Source: Lineus longissimus | Taxonomy: Eukaryota; Nemertea; Pilidiophora; Heteronemertea; Lineidae | DNA length: 64,000 bases | Reading direction: 5' to 3' | NCBI RefSeq assembly: GCF_910592395.1 | Contig: NC_088313.1 | Location: forward strand, 3,228,501 to 3,292,500 | Shown: positions 1-12,000 of the stretch, piece by piece | How the letters are laid out: each line of letters begins with the position of its first letter | How positions within the stretch are numbered: the first letter of the stretch is position 1 | Notes under the pieces: model-generated | Told to the model about the DNA's origin: nothing | The model's database searches: none | Seen by the model: only the letters and a program-made list of their open reading frames with translations | Position numbers and translations under genes: made by a program

Positions 1-574
1 AGTTGGCAAGTCAACGACGAGGATACGTCACAAACGCATCGTGCTACTGTATACAAGGAACACATCAAGCATTTCCTGATATGCTCATATATCGAGCCGA
101 ATGGAACAATGTACACTGTATCACCTCGAATAGAACAGAAATGTGAGGAGACTGATCGAATGTGCATGGTGCAGCTTGATATATTCTTCATATTCACATA
201 GATTGTTGGAAATTTTTTCAGTCACTCATTTCTCTTGTTTTACATGTTTGTAAAACTGAACCCGCTCATGTGTGGTGAATTTGAGTTGAATTGAGTTTCT
301 ACTTACATGTAGTAGGGATTCAGACGCAGGCTCCACCGCCATGAATGTGTAGAAAACGCAAATCAAGTAGCATACACCTTACATTTCCGAACATTACATA
401 TTTCTCTGTAGAACAAAAAACGATTAGAGTATTAGAGGAAAGAAATTACCAAGTGCATTACTGTGTTTATATGTACATGTATGTAACGTTACGTACATAG
501 TAAAGTTAAAAAAGTTAAAGTTTAGGGTTTATAGTATGATTAGAAAATTACGATAGAGGTTATCATCCGACTTT
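1..574. other. intergenic, nothing recognised
   Basis: AT-rich sequence with short TACATGTA-type palindromes (near 305 and 473). No gene, RNA or mobile element can be supported here. Confidence 0.5.
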
Positions 575-795
575 CAGTTTAACCCCGGTCTGTCCTGAAA
601 CCGTTCATTAGACCATAAATGAGCTGCTCAACCAGCGCTATAATCTGTGCATTTCTGACCGGTACCCATTTATACACCTGGGTGCAGAGAGGCAAGATAG
701 ACCAGCCTACAGTCTCACGCCGACAGTAGGGATCGAACTCGGGACCTCTTGACCGCTGGTCGAGAGTCCAAGCCACTACACCACAGCGGCAGTAC
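575..795 (-). repeat. tRNA-derived SINE-like element
   Basis: Read on the minus strand, 790 down to 719 is a 72-nt tRNA-like head. Box A is TGGTGTAGTGG (773-783) and box B is AGTTCGATCC (730-739). The first four bases GCCG can pair with a terminal CGGC. The predicted anticodon arm is not a normal 5-bp stem with a 7-nt loop, so I do not call a working tRNA. A tRNA-unrelated body follows, containing ACCCAGGTGTATAAATGGGT, and ends near 580. Head plus body is the usual layout of a tRNA-derived SINE transcribed by RNA polymerase III. The 3' limit and any target-site duplication are not clear. Confidence 0.6.
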
Positions 796-1510
796 GGCGT
801 ATCATTGTTTTCTTGCCGACAAACGTAACGTCCAAATCTTTTCTTTTTTATCAGCTTATGGTTACACATGCGCAGTATACCAGACTCTGCTATGGTACCT
901 ATCAATGCGCATGCGTATCCAGATACAAAATCTTGCAATTTTGTTCCAATTTCTGCTGATGGTGGCGCTGCCCCTCGAATGAGTATTTGGGAAGTTCTCT
1001 CAGTGTTGCACCTCCTTGCATGCATCAGTAAACACTCAAATCTAATGGTGATATGACGCATTATTAGATGGAGCCAAACAGTCTGCCCTCCAGGTCAATA
1101 TCACCAGAAGCTCAACAATGACTATGGGCGTTCAAAACGCATAAAAGCTATAGAACGAAATAACCTAACCAGCTATCGGAATAATCACCATCGCGGTGCT
1201 GTCATTCACGTGTCCCGTTATATACTCTAAGCTAATTCCTGAAGTCAATAACATTAGTGAGATATTTCATATGTCCTCTACGACCTTATTAAATTGCTAA
1301 TGCATTAGCGTCAGTCCTCGCAACGCGCACCGTAGGGAGTTGTGTTACGTATTTCAACCATTTGTGAATTGGCGCCAATTCTCATGGTCTCGGCCGCGGA
1401 TCTCGTTAAACCCGAACTTATCATATACTACACAAAGCTGCTTATGTAATTGGTAATCAATGTCAGGAATTCATGTCGAGATATTCATAAAAGTAATGAA
1501 CTTACAAAAT
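796..1510. other. intergenic, nothing recognised
   Basis: No coding region or repeat family was recognised. Short open frames here show no protein-like composition or motif. Confidence 0.45.
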
Positions 1511-1670
1511 TACTGTAAACCGCCAGATTTTTCGCAACACTTTGAAATATTTCATGCAATGCGCGAATATTGATAAAAAAGAGAGAATTTCATGATTTTT
1601 CTTACGAAATACATTTCGCTTTCTACAATCAAAATCCGCGAAAATAAAACGTGACTGTTTTTAAACATAT
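1511..1670. repeat. degenerate MITE fragment (CTGTAAACC family)
   Basis: The left end TACTGTAAACCGCCAGATTT closely matches the left end of the element at 15,885-16,079. The interior is AT-rich with scattered TTCGC and CCGCGAAAATAAA motifs, as in that copy. The expected right inverted repeat is missing or heavily decayed after about 1,660, so this is a truncated or old copy. It has no coding capacity. Confidence 0.5.
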
Positions 1671-4613
1671 ATGGTATAACATCCTTTTTGGCATCCGTAC
1701 TGTCTGATGCAGTTCCACGATGACCAAAGAAAAGATGGACGAATGTGCGAAGATTCCCAAAATAAAGATTGGTCATGATGTACATTATTTATCTTGCTTA
1801 TTCACATCTGTAATAACGGCCAAATGGTATAAATACAGAATAAATTCAATTGAATTGTATTGAACATATGCGTCAGATGTAAATCATTGAATCCACTGGC
1901 CGTCCGCCATCTTGGTTATTAAAGTCGGGTCAGAACCTGGGAGAAACTTCATGCTGATGTATGCGTACACGGAGATATACATACCAATGTACACATTGTT
2001 GCATTTTGTACCAGACAACCAACATGGCACACTCCGGGCGCAGTGGACAGGCCTTGCCCTCGATCCCAAATGTACTATATGACGAATGATCGTGAACTGC
2101 CGTGAGAGTTATACCAACATGGCGGACGATTGGATTGACGTTTACAACCGTTGGATCTTTAGCAGAAACAAATAACCATGCTTACAGCATCAGCCGTCGA
2201 AATAAAGCCTTACTTAAAACGTGTTTACCTGTTTTTCAAAGTTTGAAACAACAACACAACATGCTTAAGACATCAAGCAGTGCTACATGATCGGAAGGTG
2301 TCGACAAGTGCAACACTGATGAAGGCCTACTGCGATAGCTCTGGAAAGTTACCTGAGCATACAGCTTCATTTTCGCTGTAAGAGACAAGCATTTACAGGA
2401 TTCATTCATCTTTGCTTAGGAAGGAGGTCTTAGCCCGAAGACTGTGGCTAAGTTGTTCGAATCTTATTTTGGGGGAAACGATTGTTAGTCTCATAAACCA
2501 TCATTTGTTATCCGGTATCCTATAAGTCATTGCTTAGTAAGGTCCTTGGAGGTCTCTACTCAGTAAGGACCTTGAAAGATGTAGTTAGCTGTGGCCTGTT
2601 GATGAAAGGCAGGTTTTGCAGCCCATATGAAGAACGACGAACGACGAAGTACTAAGTATGAGTGTACTTTTATTGAGCTTTTTTGATTCCCCTACGAGTA
2701 CGCGTATATAAAAACAACCAGCAAAAGAAATCTGGAATTGCTGTTCGAACTTCTGCCGACTGCGGCGCTGATGCAAAGTGGAAAACTCGAGTGATCCCTT
2801 TACCTTCCATGTACCACCTGGCCGAGGAACGCCTACAATTATTGTTGTCTGCTTTTCAAAGTTAAAATTGCTTCAGTAACAGGTGGGAATGAGACCCAGA
2901 GATGCCTGACCCTTGAACACGATGCGTCATTCCCTGCGCTCCCTTTCCAATTCAGCTACCTTAATTTGGTGTGACTCTATCTCGGAAATCATCTGGTGGT
3001 CATCACCGGTCATCAAACCATCCCGCGGTCCATAGTCCACGACAGATGTTTCCCCGCTGATTCTGGCCGCAACGCGGGCATGATGGACACGAACTCTGTA
3101 ATAAATGGATTAAAAGTGTCCATCTATGACAGCTATTTGAGTACATAAACCAAGTAATCGGTCAATTATACCAATTTTGCTGTATTTTTGGAAATTGGTT
3201 TAGAATTATCAGCACATGTCGTCCAGAGTTGAACAATGCTTCCACTTGTTTCGTTCCTTAGTTTAGACTTCTTATCTTGTAGATTCACCGCCTATTTCCC
3301 GGCTGCCATGTAAAAGAAACAGAGTGGTAAGATATGAACTGACAACAGACCAGTTACAAGCCGAAGCTATTCAGAAAGTTTTACTTAAATGTCAAAGATC
3401 CCCAAGAGCTTCTGTGAAGCATGGAGAGTCAATAGGCAGGTTTTTCAACCACTTCAAACTATTAATTACATTTAAAGTCTAATTAAACCCCGTAAATTTG
3501 TTACGTAAAATCCATCCGCCTCATCAACTTTAATGTCGCGCTGCACGTAGCTCGGTCAAATATGGCGGTATATCATAACACCCCTCCCCCCTTACCGCTG
3601 GTACATACTAATATGAGAAGGCCGTCAGATCTTAGGAGCCTCTTCAGAAATAGCGAACGTCCGGAACTGTATATAATTAGGGGGGATTCGCAATGTCCCC
3701 GAAACCTCACTGCTAACGCCTACTTCATTTTTCGGCACTGTGATCGGGGTGTCGAACAATGGTTTAGGCGTTCGCATTGGCGTTTCGGAGATTTTGCGAA
3801 AACTATAAAACAGTGTGCCGAACAGTTCAAATACTACTGCTAGAATTACATGTACAATCGGAAATTTAACTGGCTGGGTGTTTGGTGTCGCCACTTTTGT
3901 TATCTCCTTATTGAATTACATGTACCATACAAAAAATTATATAAAGATTGCAAGTATAAACAGGCGAAACATGTCATTGAATCGATCAGTAATTTGCACA
4001 AGGAAAGAGAGCGGTACCTACATGTATATATTCATTCAAGTATGAATCCTGCCGATACTTTTGCTATGTTGCAGTTCGTGTGTACCCATGCTTTGTGGCG
4101 ACAATGAAATATCGTTCAAGTGTCGAGTTCTCTTTGCAAAACGGTTTTTATGCAAAACGCTGATTTTCAATTTTCTTGCTTTCTGTAAATGGGCATTGAC
4201 TATTCTTACTGGACCGATTCTCGACCATTTTTTGCAGACACGTTTGTTTTGGAGTTAGCGTGAGTCATACAACCCCCTGCCTTAACAAGTGCTTATAATT
4301 TACATGCACACGTGATGTTATTTGCGTTAGTTTTTAAAACTAAGGCATGCATTGTAACATTTACGATATTTCCTCACCTCTGCTGCCATTGCCATTTCAA
4401 AGTCACAAGATATTTGTGTAACCAGTATCAGGTTACAGGTTTGATGAAATCGTCGATTGTCCCACACGTGAATGAGATGCTCCCGACGATTCAACAAACT
4501 CATTCATTAAGGTATATATTTGTTTGAACAAACTGTGCCGGTGTGTCTCTTTCAATATAAAGATATCGAAGACCATTATCCGATATACAGTTATCAATGC
4601 ATTTGTATACAAC
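1671..4613. other. intergenic region upstream of the GPCR
   Basis: No gene recognised. Open frames of 60-95 codons (for example 3,562-3,843) are in low-complexity or overlapping contexts and show no domain. The last few hundred bases presumably hold the receptor promoter and 5' UTR, but I see no clear TATA box or initiator that decides a start site. Confidence 0.45.
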
Positions 4614-5675
4614 ATGCTTGATTTAGACAACACGACCTCTGGAATTGGAATGGTGTCTGATGCGGTGGGACCGAACAATGACCAACTCAGTCACAGTGTT
4701 GAAATCCTTTATAAAGTAAGTAGCGCCCTAGAAGTTTACCTCCAGCCTATTTTAGTTGTAGTCGGGGTAATAGGGAATATTCTCTCCTTCCTGATCCTAT
4801 CCTTACCTTCTTATAAACGACAATCAACCTGTGTCTACATGAGAGGGATGGCTGTGTCAGATTCCATGTATCTCTTGTTTTATGTCATACAAAGAACATT
4901 TTTCTCGATTAAGAGTAAAGAAATCCGGACTTTAAACGGTTTTAAATGGCTTTGCTGCCAATATCTATTCTGGCAGAGCTACGCTGAATCGCTGTCTACA
5001 ATGCTACTCGAAATTATGTCCTTAGAACGGCTATTTGCATTGCAATTTCCCTTAAAAGCCAAAATATGGAGCAGCACCTCGAAAGCCAAACGTATTGTCA
5101 TCAGTCTGTTTATTAGTTTGGCTGTAATCTTTTTGCCGCTAAATTTGTTCCGTAAAAGACAGAAAAAAGCCGAAGGTTGGCTCTGCCCTTTTAATTTCGA
5201 TGATGAAATGGCCTTAATCTACGACCATGTGTTTTCGACCCTCATGGTGTACATTCCCTTCCTGTGCATTTTCGTAAGCAACATCGGCATTGTGGCGGTG
5301 TTGAAAATAAGTGAAATGCAACGCCAGAAGCATGTTGCAAGTGAGCTGGATACAGCAAAAAGCAATCAAATCATCCGCATGCTCTTTTTAGTCTCTATAA
5401 CTTTCATTGTTTTCAAAATTCCAAACGTACTGAGGAAATTTTTATGGACTGAGTTCTGGCACCAACACACAGGAGAGCCCACGCCTATGATCATTGCATT
5501 ACAGAGGTTTACCGTCACACTAGCGGAAATGTTAGGATACGGAAACTTTGCATTGAACAATTATTTCTACATACTGTCCGTCAAAAAGTTCAGAGAAGAT
5601 GCAAGGATTATAATATGCTGCTGTGAAAAGGAGGTAAGAGACAATATGAGAAAGATTCGCTCGGTGTCGCAATAA
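4614..5675 (+). CDS. class A (rhodopsin-like) GPCR, peptide-receptor type
   Basis: A 353-residue seven-helix receptor in one uninterrupted exon. The frame stays open upstream to 4,524, but that end is a TTG codon. The first ATG is at 4,614, giving a short extracellular N-terminus with an N-glycosylation site (NTT at residue 6). Helices lie at about 41-64, 74-93, 116-142, 160-179, 207-231, 253-276 and 297-322. Family marks are GN in TM1 (N55), AVSD in TM2 (D83), a cysteine before TM3 (C114/C115) that can bond to ECL2 C191, and ERL at 138-140 in place of DRY. TM6 has FIVFKIP, lacking the usual CWxP tryptophan. TM7 has NNYFY (315-319) instead of NPxxY, followed by helix-8-like SVKKFREDA and a CCC cluster (335-337) suited to palmitoylation. 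The TM7-helix 8 pattern resembles FMRFamide, TRH and GPR139-type receptors. The ligand is unknown. AATAAA overlaps the stop codon. Confidence 0.9.
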   Translation: MLDLDNTTSGIGMVSDAVGPNNDQLSHSVEILYKVSSALEVYLQPILVVVGVIGNILSFLILSLPSYKRQSTCVYMRGMAVSDSMYLLFYVIQRTFFSIKSKEIRTLNGFKWLCCQYLFWQSYAESLSTMLLEIMSLERLFALQFPLKAKIWSSTSKAKRIVISLFISLAVIFLPLNLFRKRQKKAEGWLCPFNFDDEMALIYDHVFSTLMVYIPFLCIFVSNIGIVAVLKISEMQRQKHVASELDTAKSNQIIRMLFLVSITFIVFKIPNVLRKFLWTEFWHQHTGEPTPMIIALQRFTVTLAEMLGYGNFALNNYFYILSVKKFREDARIIICCCEKEVRDNMRKIRSVSQ

Positions 5676-8428
5676 AAAAGGCTGTGGCTGTGGTAATGAC
5701 GACAGGACCACATCATCGATGTATTTTGCTGGCATTACCACCAATGCAGATTGTATTAGCTCTGGTGACAACGCGCCAACCATTGGGCGATAAGGGACGA
5801 ATTCCTCTATGCCGTGCCATAGTTTGGGGTCCAGTTCACAGATATCTTTTCCCGACTCGGCGTTTTGCCCGAATTCCAGCGGCTACAACGTCATGGTATA
5901 CTGTAACCTGTGTGGCTGTCTTATCATCAGATTCACGCCACCCTACAAGTGGATGGAACAACACGCAATGACGTAGTCTTAGCAGACGAAATGGGAAACG
6001 AATGAGATGAACTTGTCAGTTTGAATGAGCAGTTTAAATATTGCTGAATGAGACACAGTATGGACTTGTTAAAATTAGATACTTGAAATACTTTAGATAA
6101 GGAAAGGAAACGTCGATTTCGGAATGAACAGCGTAGACGAAGGAATAGAATACCTTCTTGACCGCCTGTCTGTGCTTGGTGCCTGTATGTCATGCGGGGT
6201 TTTAATGTAAACCAGTTCTTCTATGTCATGGATGTCAAATATACCCTTTGTTCCAACCAAATGGGCATAACCTACATATAACCTTAGACTTATATTTGTG
6301 CATGATTTTATGACTGAAACCAAGTTTGTCAGTTGCGTCGTTGTCAAAATGTTATTTCGTGATCGGTTCCCAGGTGCCACTGTCAGTTAGTCTTATAGGC
6401 CTATGATACGTTCTATTCCACCCCTAAACACTTATACCATGCTAAAGCCCAAGCAGGCAATTCCTTTGCACGATTCACTTAAGATAGTCATGAAGATCAT
6501 ATTTGTCTCAGTGTGAGGTATTTTCTTACATTTGTGTCGTGAATGACAGTTAGACTGTATATCCAAAAGTTGTTCAATTACCATTACGTGCAAAGGAAAA
6601 CAAATCATATGGTGCCTTTGCGAAAAGGAATTCAATTCACCATAAAAAGAAACAAAGTAATTTAAACCCAGGACACCCTTTAAAGTTGAGATGACGCAAT
6701 ATTTAGTCAGTTTTAAGTAGATAATTTTACAGATAGTTGAGTATCAAGAATAAAAAAAAGACGATCATCGGTCAATTTGTCGAAACTGTTGCAAAGTCAA
6801 AGATTGTAATCGTACTGTTTTGTCTTGCTATAATTAGAGTCTTTCAAAGACAGATTCTGCTATGGTGAACGCTTTTAGGGTTTTCGCCTAATAGGTCGCA
6901 AAGGGACATTGTTGATGTCTTTCATACACAGGTACACGTTATACGCTGTTGGTCCTCGCCGTTAAAGTCCATAGGGTCTACGGATCGGTTGACTACTGTT
7001 TTGGTGCGAATCATAGGCAAATGATTTTCAATGTAATCAGCGTTTACAGACATGTCGAAGATGGTGTTATTAGAAAAGGTCGATTTGATAGCGACCGTCT
7101 ACACTTAACAACAAAACAGAACTGAGAATTTGACGCTACACATGCAAGTCGAATCGTTACGACGCGGGCAGCATCTAAGAATGCCTTCTTCACCAGAAAA
7201 CCACATTCGAAAAAAAATCCATTTTTACATTAATTCGTCAGTTTTGACAGGTGGAGAACTTTTAATGAAAAGTTGATTACATGTATTCACTTCATTATCA
7301 GACAAGACATTTCAAGGTTTCTCAGTGCACACTTATACAATAACTATAAATCGAAATACAGGTTCGGGCCGTCGGACAAAGAAGCCAGCTTTCTTACCTT
7401 GACAACTGTCACTTAGGTTGAATTTTTAACAAAGGTTTTATGCGATAAACACAGGTGCAGCTGACAAACCTGTTTTAATTTTATGTCTTTTTTCCTAAAA
7501 AGCGCGGAGCCCTGCTGCGCTTGTCGATGAAAGTGTTAGAGAAGGGGCGATAATTCGTCATCCCTCAAGGCTGTCGGAACCCAGTGTCAGATTCTTTCCG
7601 AAGTTATGAAAAAAAGCCTCGGGGTCAGTCTCACGCTGTTTTTAATTGCCTTGCAACATTGTCGCGAAATAGTGCAAAATTAAAAGATTTTGGCGAGTTC
7701 GACCTCCGCATCGCCCTGCGCACGCGCAGTGGTACTGGAAATTGATACATGACACATCGTGCACGAAAGATATTTTGGTGCAGGTTTTCTGAATCAAGAT
7801 CGACTTACTGTATATTATAAAAACAAAAAGTCCATGTGGAATATATTGTGCTTTAGATTGCTGTTTGTATTAACAACAGTATATCGAACTACTAGAGGTG
7901 ATGAGCTGTCACACGTGCGCGACCCTGCTGCAAGAGATTGATATAATGTATATTCAACTTTCTTGAAACGACTCCTAACAGTCATGAGCGGAGGCTCTGG
8001 GACACTATGTTGTTTTTATCGATTTAGTCAAACGAAGAAGTACGCTACCACGGGATTCCACTAAAAATCATTCTGTATTGACTTGCCCTGACGCGGCAGC
8101 ACGAACAATGCCATGATGAACATCACAGATTCTCCCATGTTGTATTTTACTGACGAACACCTTTCCCTCTGACAAGATATGACAAGATAAAGGAATGAGT
8201 CATTACACGGCCTCTTCCCATGAAACAATTCTCTTTAATTACTAATTGATGGCCGATCTGGATGATTGATAAACATTCAAGTACACCGCACCATTCCGGC
8301 TGCATTAGCACAATGGCTGCATCTGACAAAAATGGCAACCGTCACCGCCATTCCGGCTCTGACTTTAACCACCATTCTGTGATTCAGTACTTACGTTTTT
8401 ATATCTCGCCCATTATTGGGGGAGGGGG
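5676..8428. other. intergenic, nothing recognised
   Basis: No gene, RNA or repeat family recognised between the receptor gene and the minisatellite. Open frames here lack motifs and overlap each other on both strands. A G-rich run (8,418-8,434) sits immediately before the tandem array. Confidence 0.45.
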
Positions 8429-8429
8429 G

Positions 8430-9027
8430 GGGGGATGCTGTGGGATGTCATGACCCAGTTGAGCAATGGGTTTGTGTGCTTGTACCTTACGGGGATGTTG
8501 TAGAATGTCATGACCCAGTTGAGCAATGTGTTTGTGTGCTTGTACCTTTGGGGGATGTCGTAGAATGTCATGACCCAGTTGAGCAATGTGTTTGTGTGCT
8601 TGTACCTTTGGGGGATGTCGTAGAATGTCATGACCCAGTTGAGCAATGTGTTTGTGTCCTTGTACCTTTGGGGGATGTCGTAGAATGTCATGACCCAGTT
8701 GAGCAATGTGTTTGTGTACTTGTACCTTTGGGGGATGTCGTAGAATGTCATGACCCAGTTGAGCAATGTGTTTGTGTGCTTGTACCTTTGGGGGATGTCG
8801 TAGAATGTCATGACCCAGTTGAGCAATGTGTTTGTGTGCTTGTACCTTTGGGGGATGTCGTAGAATGTCATGACCCAGTTGAGCAATGTGTTTGTGTACT
8901 TGTACCTTTGGGGGATGTCGTAGAATGTCATGACCCAGTTGAGCAATGTGTTTGTGTGCTTGTACCTTTGGGGGATGTCGTAGAATGTCATGACCCAGTT
9001 GAGCAATGTGTTTGTGTCCTTGTACCT
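8430..9027. repeat. 60-bp minisatellite, about ten copies
   Basis: A tandem array with an exact 60-bp period runs from the poly-G tract at 8,418-8,434 to 9,027. Each unit contains ATGTCATGACCCAGTTGAGC and a TTGTGTxCTTGTACC segment. Copies are nearly identical. The first one or two differ slightly (GCAATGGG, TTACGGGGATG), and one position alternates between G, C and A among copies. Because the period is a multiple of three and the unit has no stop in some frames, long frames stay open on both strands (a 20-residue repeat each way). I regard these as by-products of the array: there is no start context, no flanking coding sequence, and the two strands are equally open. Confidence 0.95.
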
Positions 9028-12000
9028 TGAGAGTTTACAGTGATAAGACGAGCTCGTTTTTAAGGAAATTTATCCATCGTTAAGATATAGCATATTGCCA
9101 ATGCCTGGACAACGTGATTCTTTGTTCCTTCTGAGTGAAAGGCAGACACCTTGTAACGATTGCTCACTACAATTTTCAGCAAGTATATACACAATATGCA
9201 AAGATGATAGTGCTTATCTAGTAAAATGCCAAAAAAGTCGTTAGTGATATACCGAAGTGTTTCCACCTGTGTATGTTTCGTGGGTAGTTTTTAGTTCTCT
9301 TCATGTAATTCTGATACAGACTCTTGTTCTTGCACTGTGGCTGTAGAAAGATATTTCCAAGCATCTTTATCGTGAATTCGAACCATGATTAGACATTCTA
9401 TTCCTCAGGAAAATCATCTTGACCCTCAATGTATTGACATTTCTCAGCTGTCAGACAACGCGTGGCTACGGAGGCAATACCGCTGGAAGTTCAGTATGTC
9501 GGGAAATGAAAATGACGATATCATCAAAGGTCACAAGCCACCTACTGCTTTGCAGAAACCTGAGTCTCATTTACACGCAATCCCTATGAAATATAGAGAA
9601 ACGTGACAGGAAAGTTAGCGTGCAGAAAAACAATCCGAAAGCATTAGCTTGCCGTAATTTTTTTTGTTAGTCTTTTATTTCTCTGGTCGATGTCCGGGGT
9701 TTGGGTAACCTGAATGCGATCAAAGGGGCGGAGAAGCCATTAAACCTAGGCACGAGGGGTTACTCAGAGTCACGCGATCAAGAAAAGATGATCGTGTGGT
9801 TTTCTTTAATCACAATGGTCATGCAGCGTGTTTTAGGGAAGCAAAACATTGAGTTTCTTGTGTTAAAGTTATGTCAGGTTGAACATATGCATTGGATATG
9901 AGCTGGACGTGCACATGTAGGAAGAACACGATTTTTTGCAAGGTACAAGTTTCAAATCCGATGAGTTGCTCCTAGTATTTTGGATTCTGCCTTGTCACAG
10001 AAAAGATCCGCGGAAGTCTTCTGACATTGTCAAAAAGAGATATCTGGCGTGACTTTTTTATGAGAGGCAGGTGAAATCTACAGACATTTCAGTACTTACT
10101 CTTATCCAAAGTCCGAGTATGTCAACATTGGTTCTCTGGCCATGTCCCAGTATCGTCTAATAACTAAATCAAATATGTTCTGCTATACCCATTGTCTGGC
10201 AGCCCGTAAGTAGTCTTGATGTAGTTTGAAATCTTCGACGAGAGTATTGTTTCAAAATATCATCAAATATGAGTAGCTATGGGACAATGAAATGTTCTCC
10301 GTCTCCCTGGAGAGGGAGGCAAGAAATCAGGCCAATCACGTCGAGTGATAGGTTAATTTGATGAGTCCGTCCCACAGGGAAAGGATGATCTCCCGACTAT
10401 TCCGAATATCCCATTGTCTATCGTAACCCTATTAATCAAAAGTCAGAAGAATATGTCAAATCTTTGGAAAGATTAAATGGCTAGACTTCTGTTTAGCTCG
10501 AACTTGAATGTTCGTTTTGGTTTGGACCATTTCAGTTAATTACATTACCATACCTTGATTTATGACGGAATTCATTTTGATTTGGTTGATGTCTGCTTGG
10601 AGAAGAGACATGTCTTTCTGAAATTCGTTTGACTTCAGTTGAATTGAATCAAACGAAATAAAGTCGTTTGTCCCTGATGCTGCCTGCATTAACAAAAGGA
10701 TTTGGTGACATTATTCAGGAAAGCTGGCGACAAGAGACAATACAATCCTAACACGAACACAACTAAAGAAATATTCAAACTGGTTAATCAGTAGCCAACG
10801 ATATGTGTCTTGTGCGTCCGTTTCTTTCAATTTCGACAAGCGTCATCATTCCATTGTTCTTTAGGATGAAATGAGTCCGAATTGTCGCTAAAGTGATTCC
10901 TGTACATTGTAATCCACATGATATCCCTTACGTAAATTGCTCTTATTTGGTTAGGCGTATATTCTATGAAGCCATTAGCGAGTTCAGACTAGGAAATCCC
11001 TCAGATTCCCTTGGGAACCCCCTTATGAAATAACACACCATCTGCGAGGTCAAGTGTTTCGGTCAAACTGTCATAATCATGGGGATAGGTTTACTTAATA
11101 TTACATTAAGGAATAGCTTCTTTGAGCAAGGACAATTCGATTGCCTCCATATTCTTTTTCGGGTCTCAAATGCTCCATGAAGCGATTGTCCAATCTTATG
11201 AGTAAATTATAAAATGGTCCATGTCTCTGGCTTCCTGCTGAGAAAATAGAAAAACTTATGAGTAATATCTATTGACTAAATGACGGTGGATTGGTACGGT
11301 AATCACTAGCTTACACGGATAAAATACCTCGATGATTTCTCAGCAATTGTATCAGGCTATCTATTGTGTTTTGTAACTCTGTATTGTGTCTTGACGAGAC
11401 AACGTAATATCGGATTGTTGTATCCCGACTTATTTGATTTCATCAGGGGGTATTGTTGTCTGAAGAGAGACTAACCCAAGCCAGCTTCTTGCACGAATGC
11501 TAACGTGATTACGTCTGTCGGACGAGATATTGAGATCAACTAACGTATTGATTACCTCATGACAGCTATGTGGCTATCTAACTATCAAATGATATTCGAG
11601 GTGGTGGTGGTGGTGGTGGGGGTACTAAAAGCGGCTGTTACCAATAGTATGTAGGGATCTTCCCCCATCCCAATTTTGCTACAAAACGTCAATCCGTCTC
11701 ATTGAATTTATTTCAACTATTGACGAAGTTGCAGCAAAGACATTTCCTAACTCGTGGGCCCGGCGACATCTGTCATATCACACCTGCCTGCCAACAGGAT
11801 TAAGGTTTATGGTGGTCCTCTAGCTCTAAGAGTGCCGGGTAGAAAGTTACAGTTCCACCACCAACGCTAAGGAAGCAGGTCCGCTTTCCGTATCCTCTCT
11901 GCCTGATGACTTCATTGAAACTTGTAGTAATCATATTTATTTGTGTTCTGAATAATTCTCTATCCACTGTTTCCTTAATAAACTAAGTTTTATCTTTTTC

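Noticed and set aside
3562-3894. Overlapping open frames on both strands near 3.6-3.9 kb
   Set aside because: They shadow each other on opposite strands and neither shows domain features.
4524-4613. Extending the GPCR start to the upstream end of the open frame
   Set aside because: That end is TTG, not ATG. The first ATG at 4,614 gives a normal-length extracellular N-terminus.
8413-9030. Long open frames on both strands giving 20-residue repeat proteins
   Set aside because: The 60-bp period is a multiple of three, so openness on both strands follows from the array itself. There is no start context, signal peptide or flanking coding sequence.
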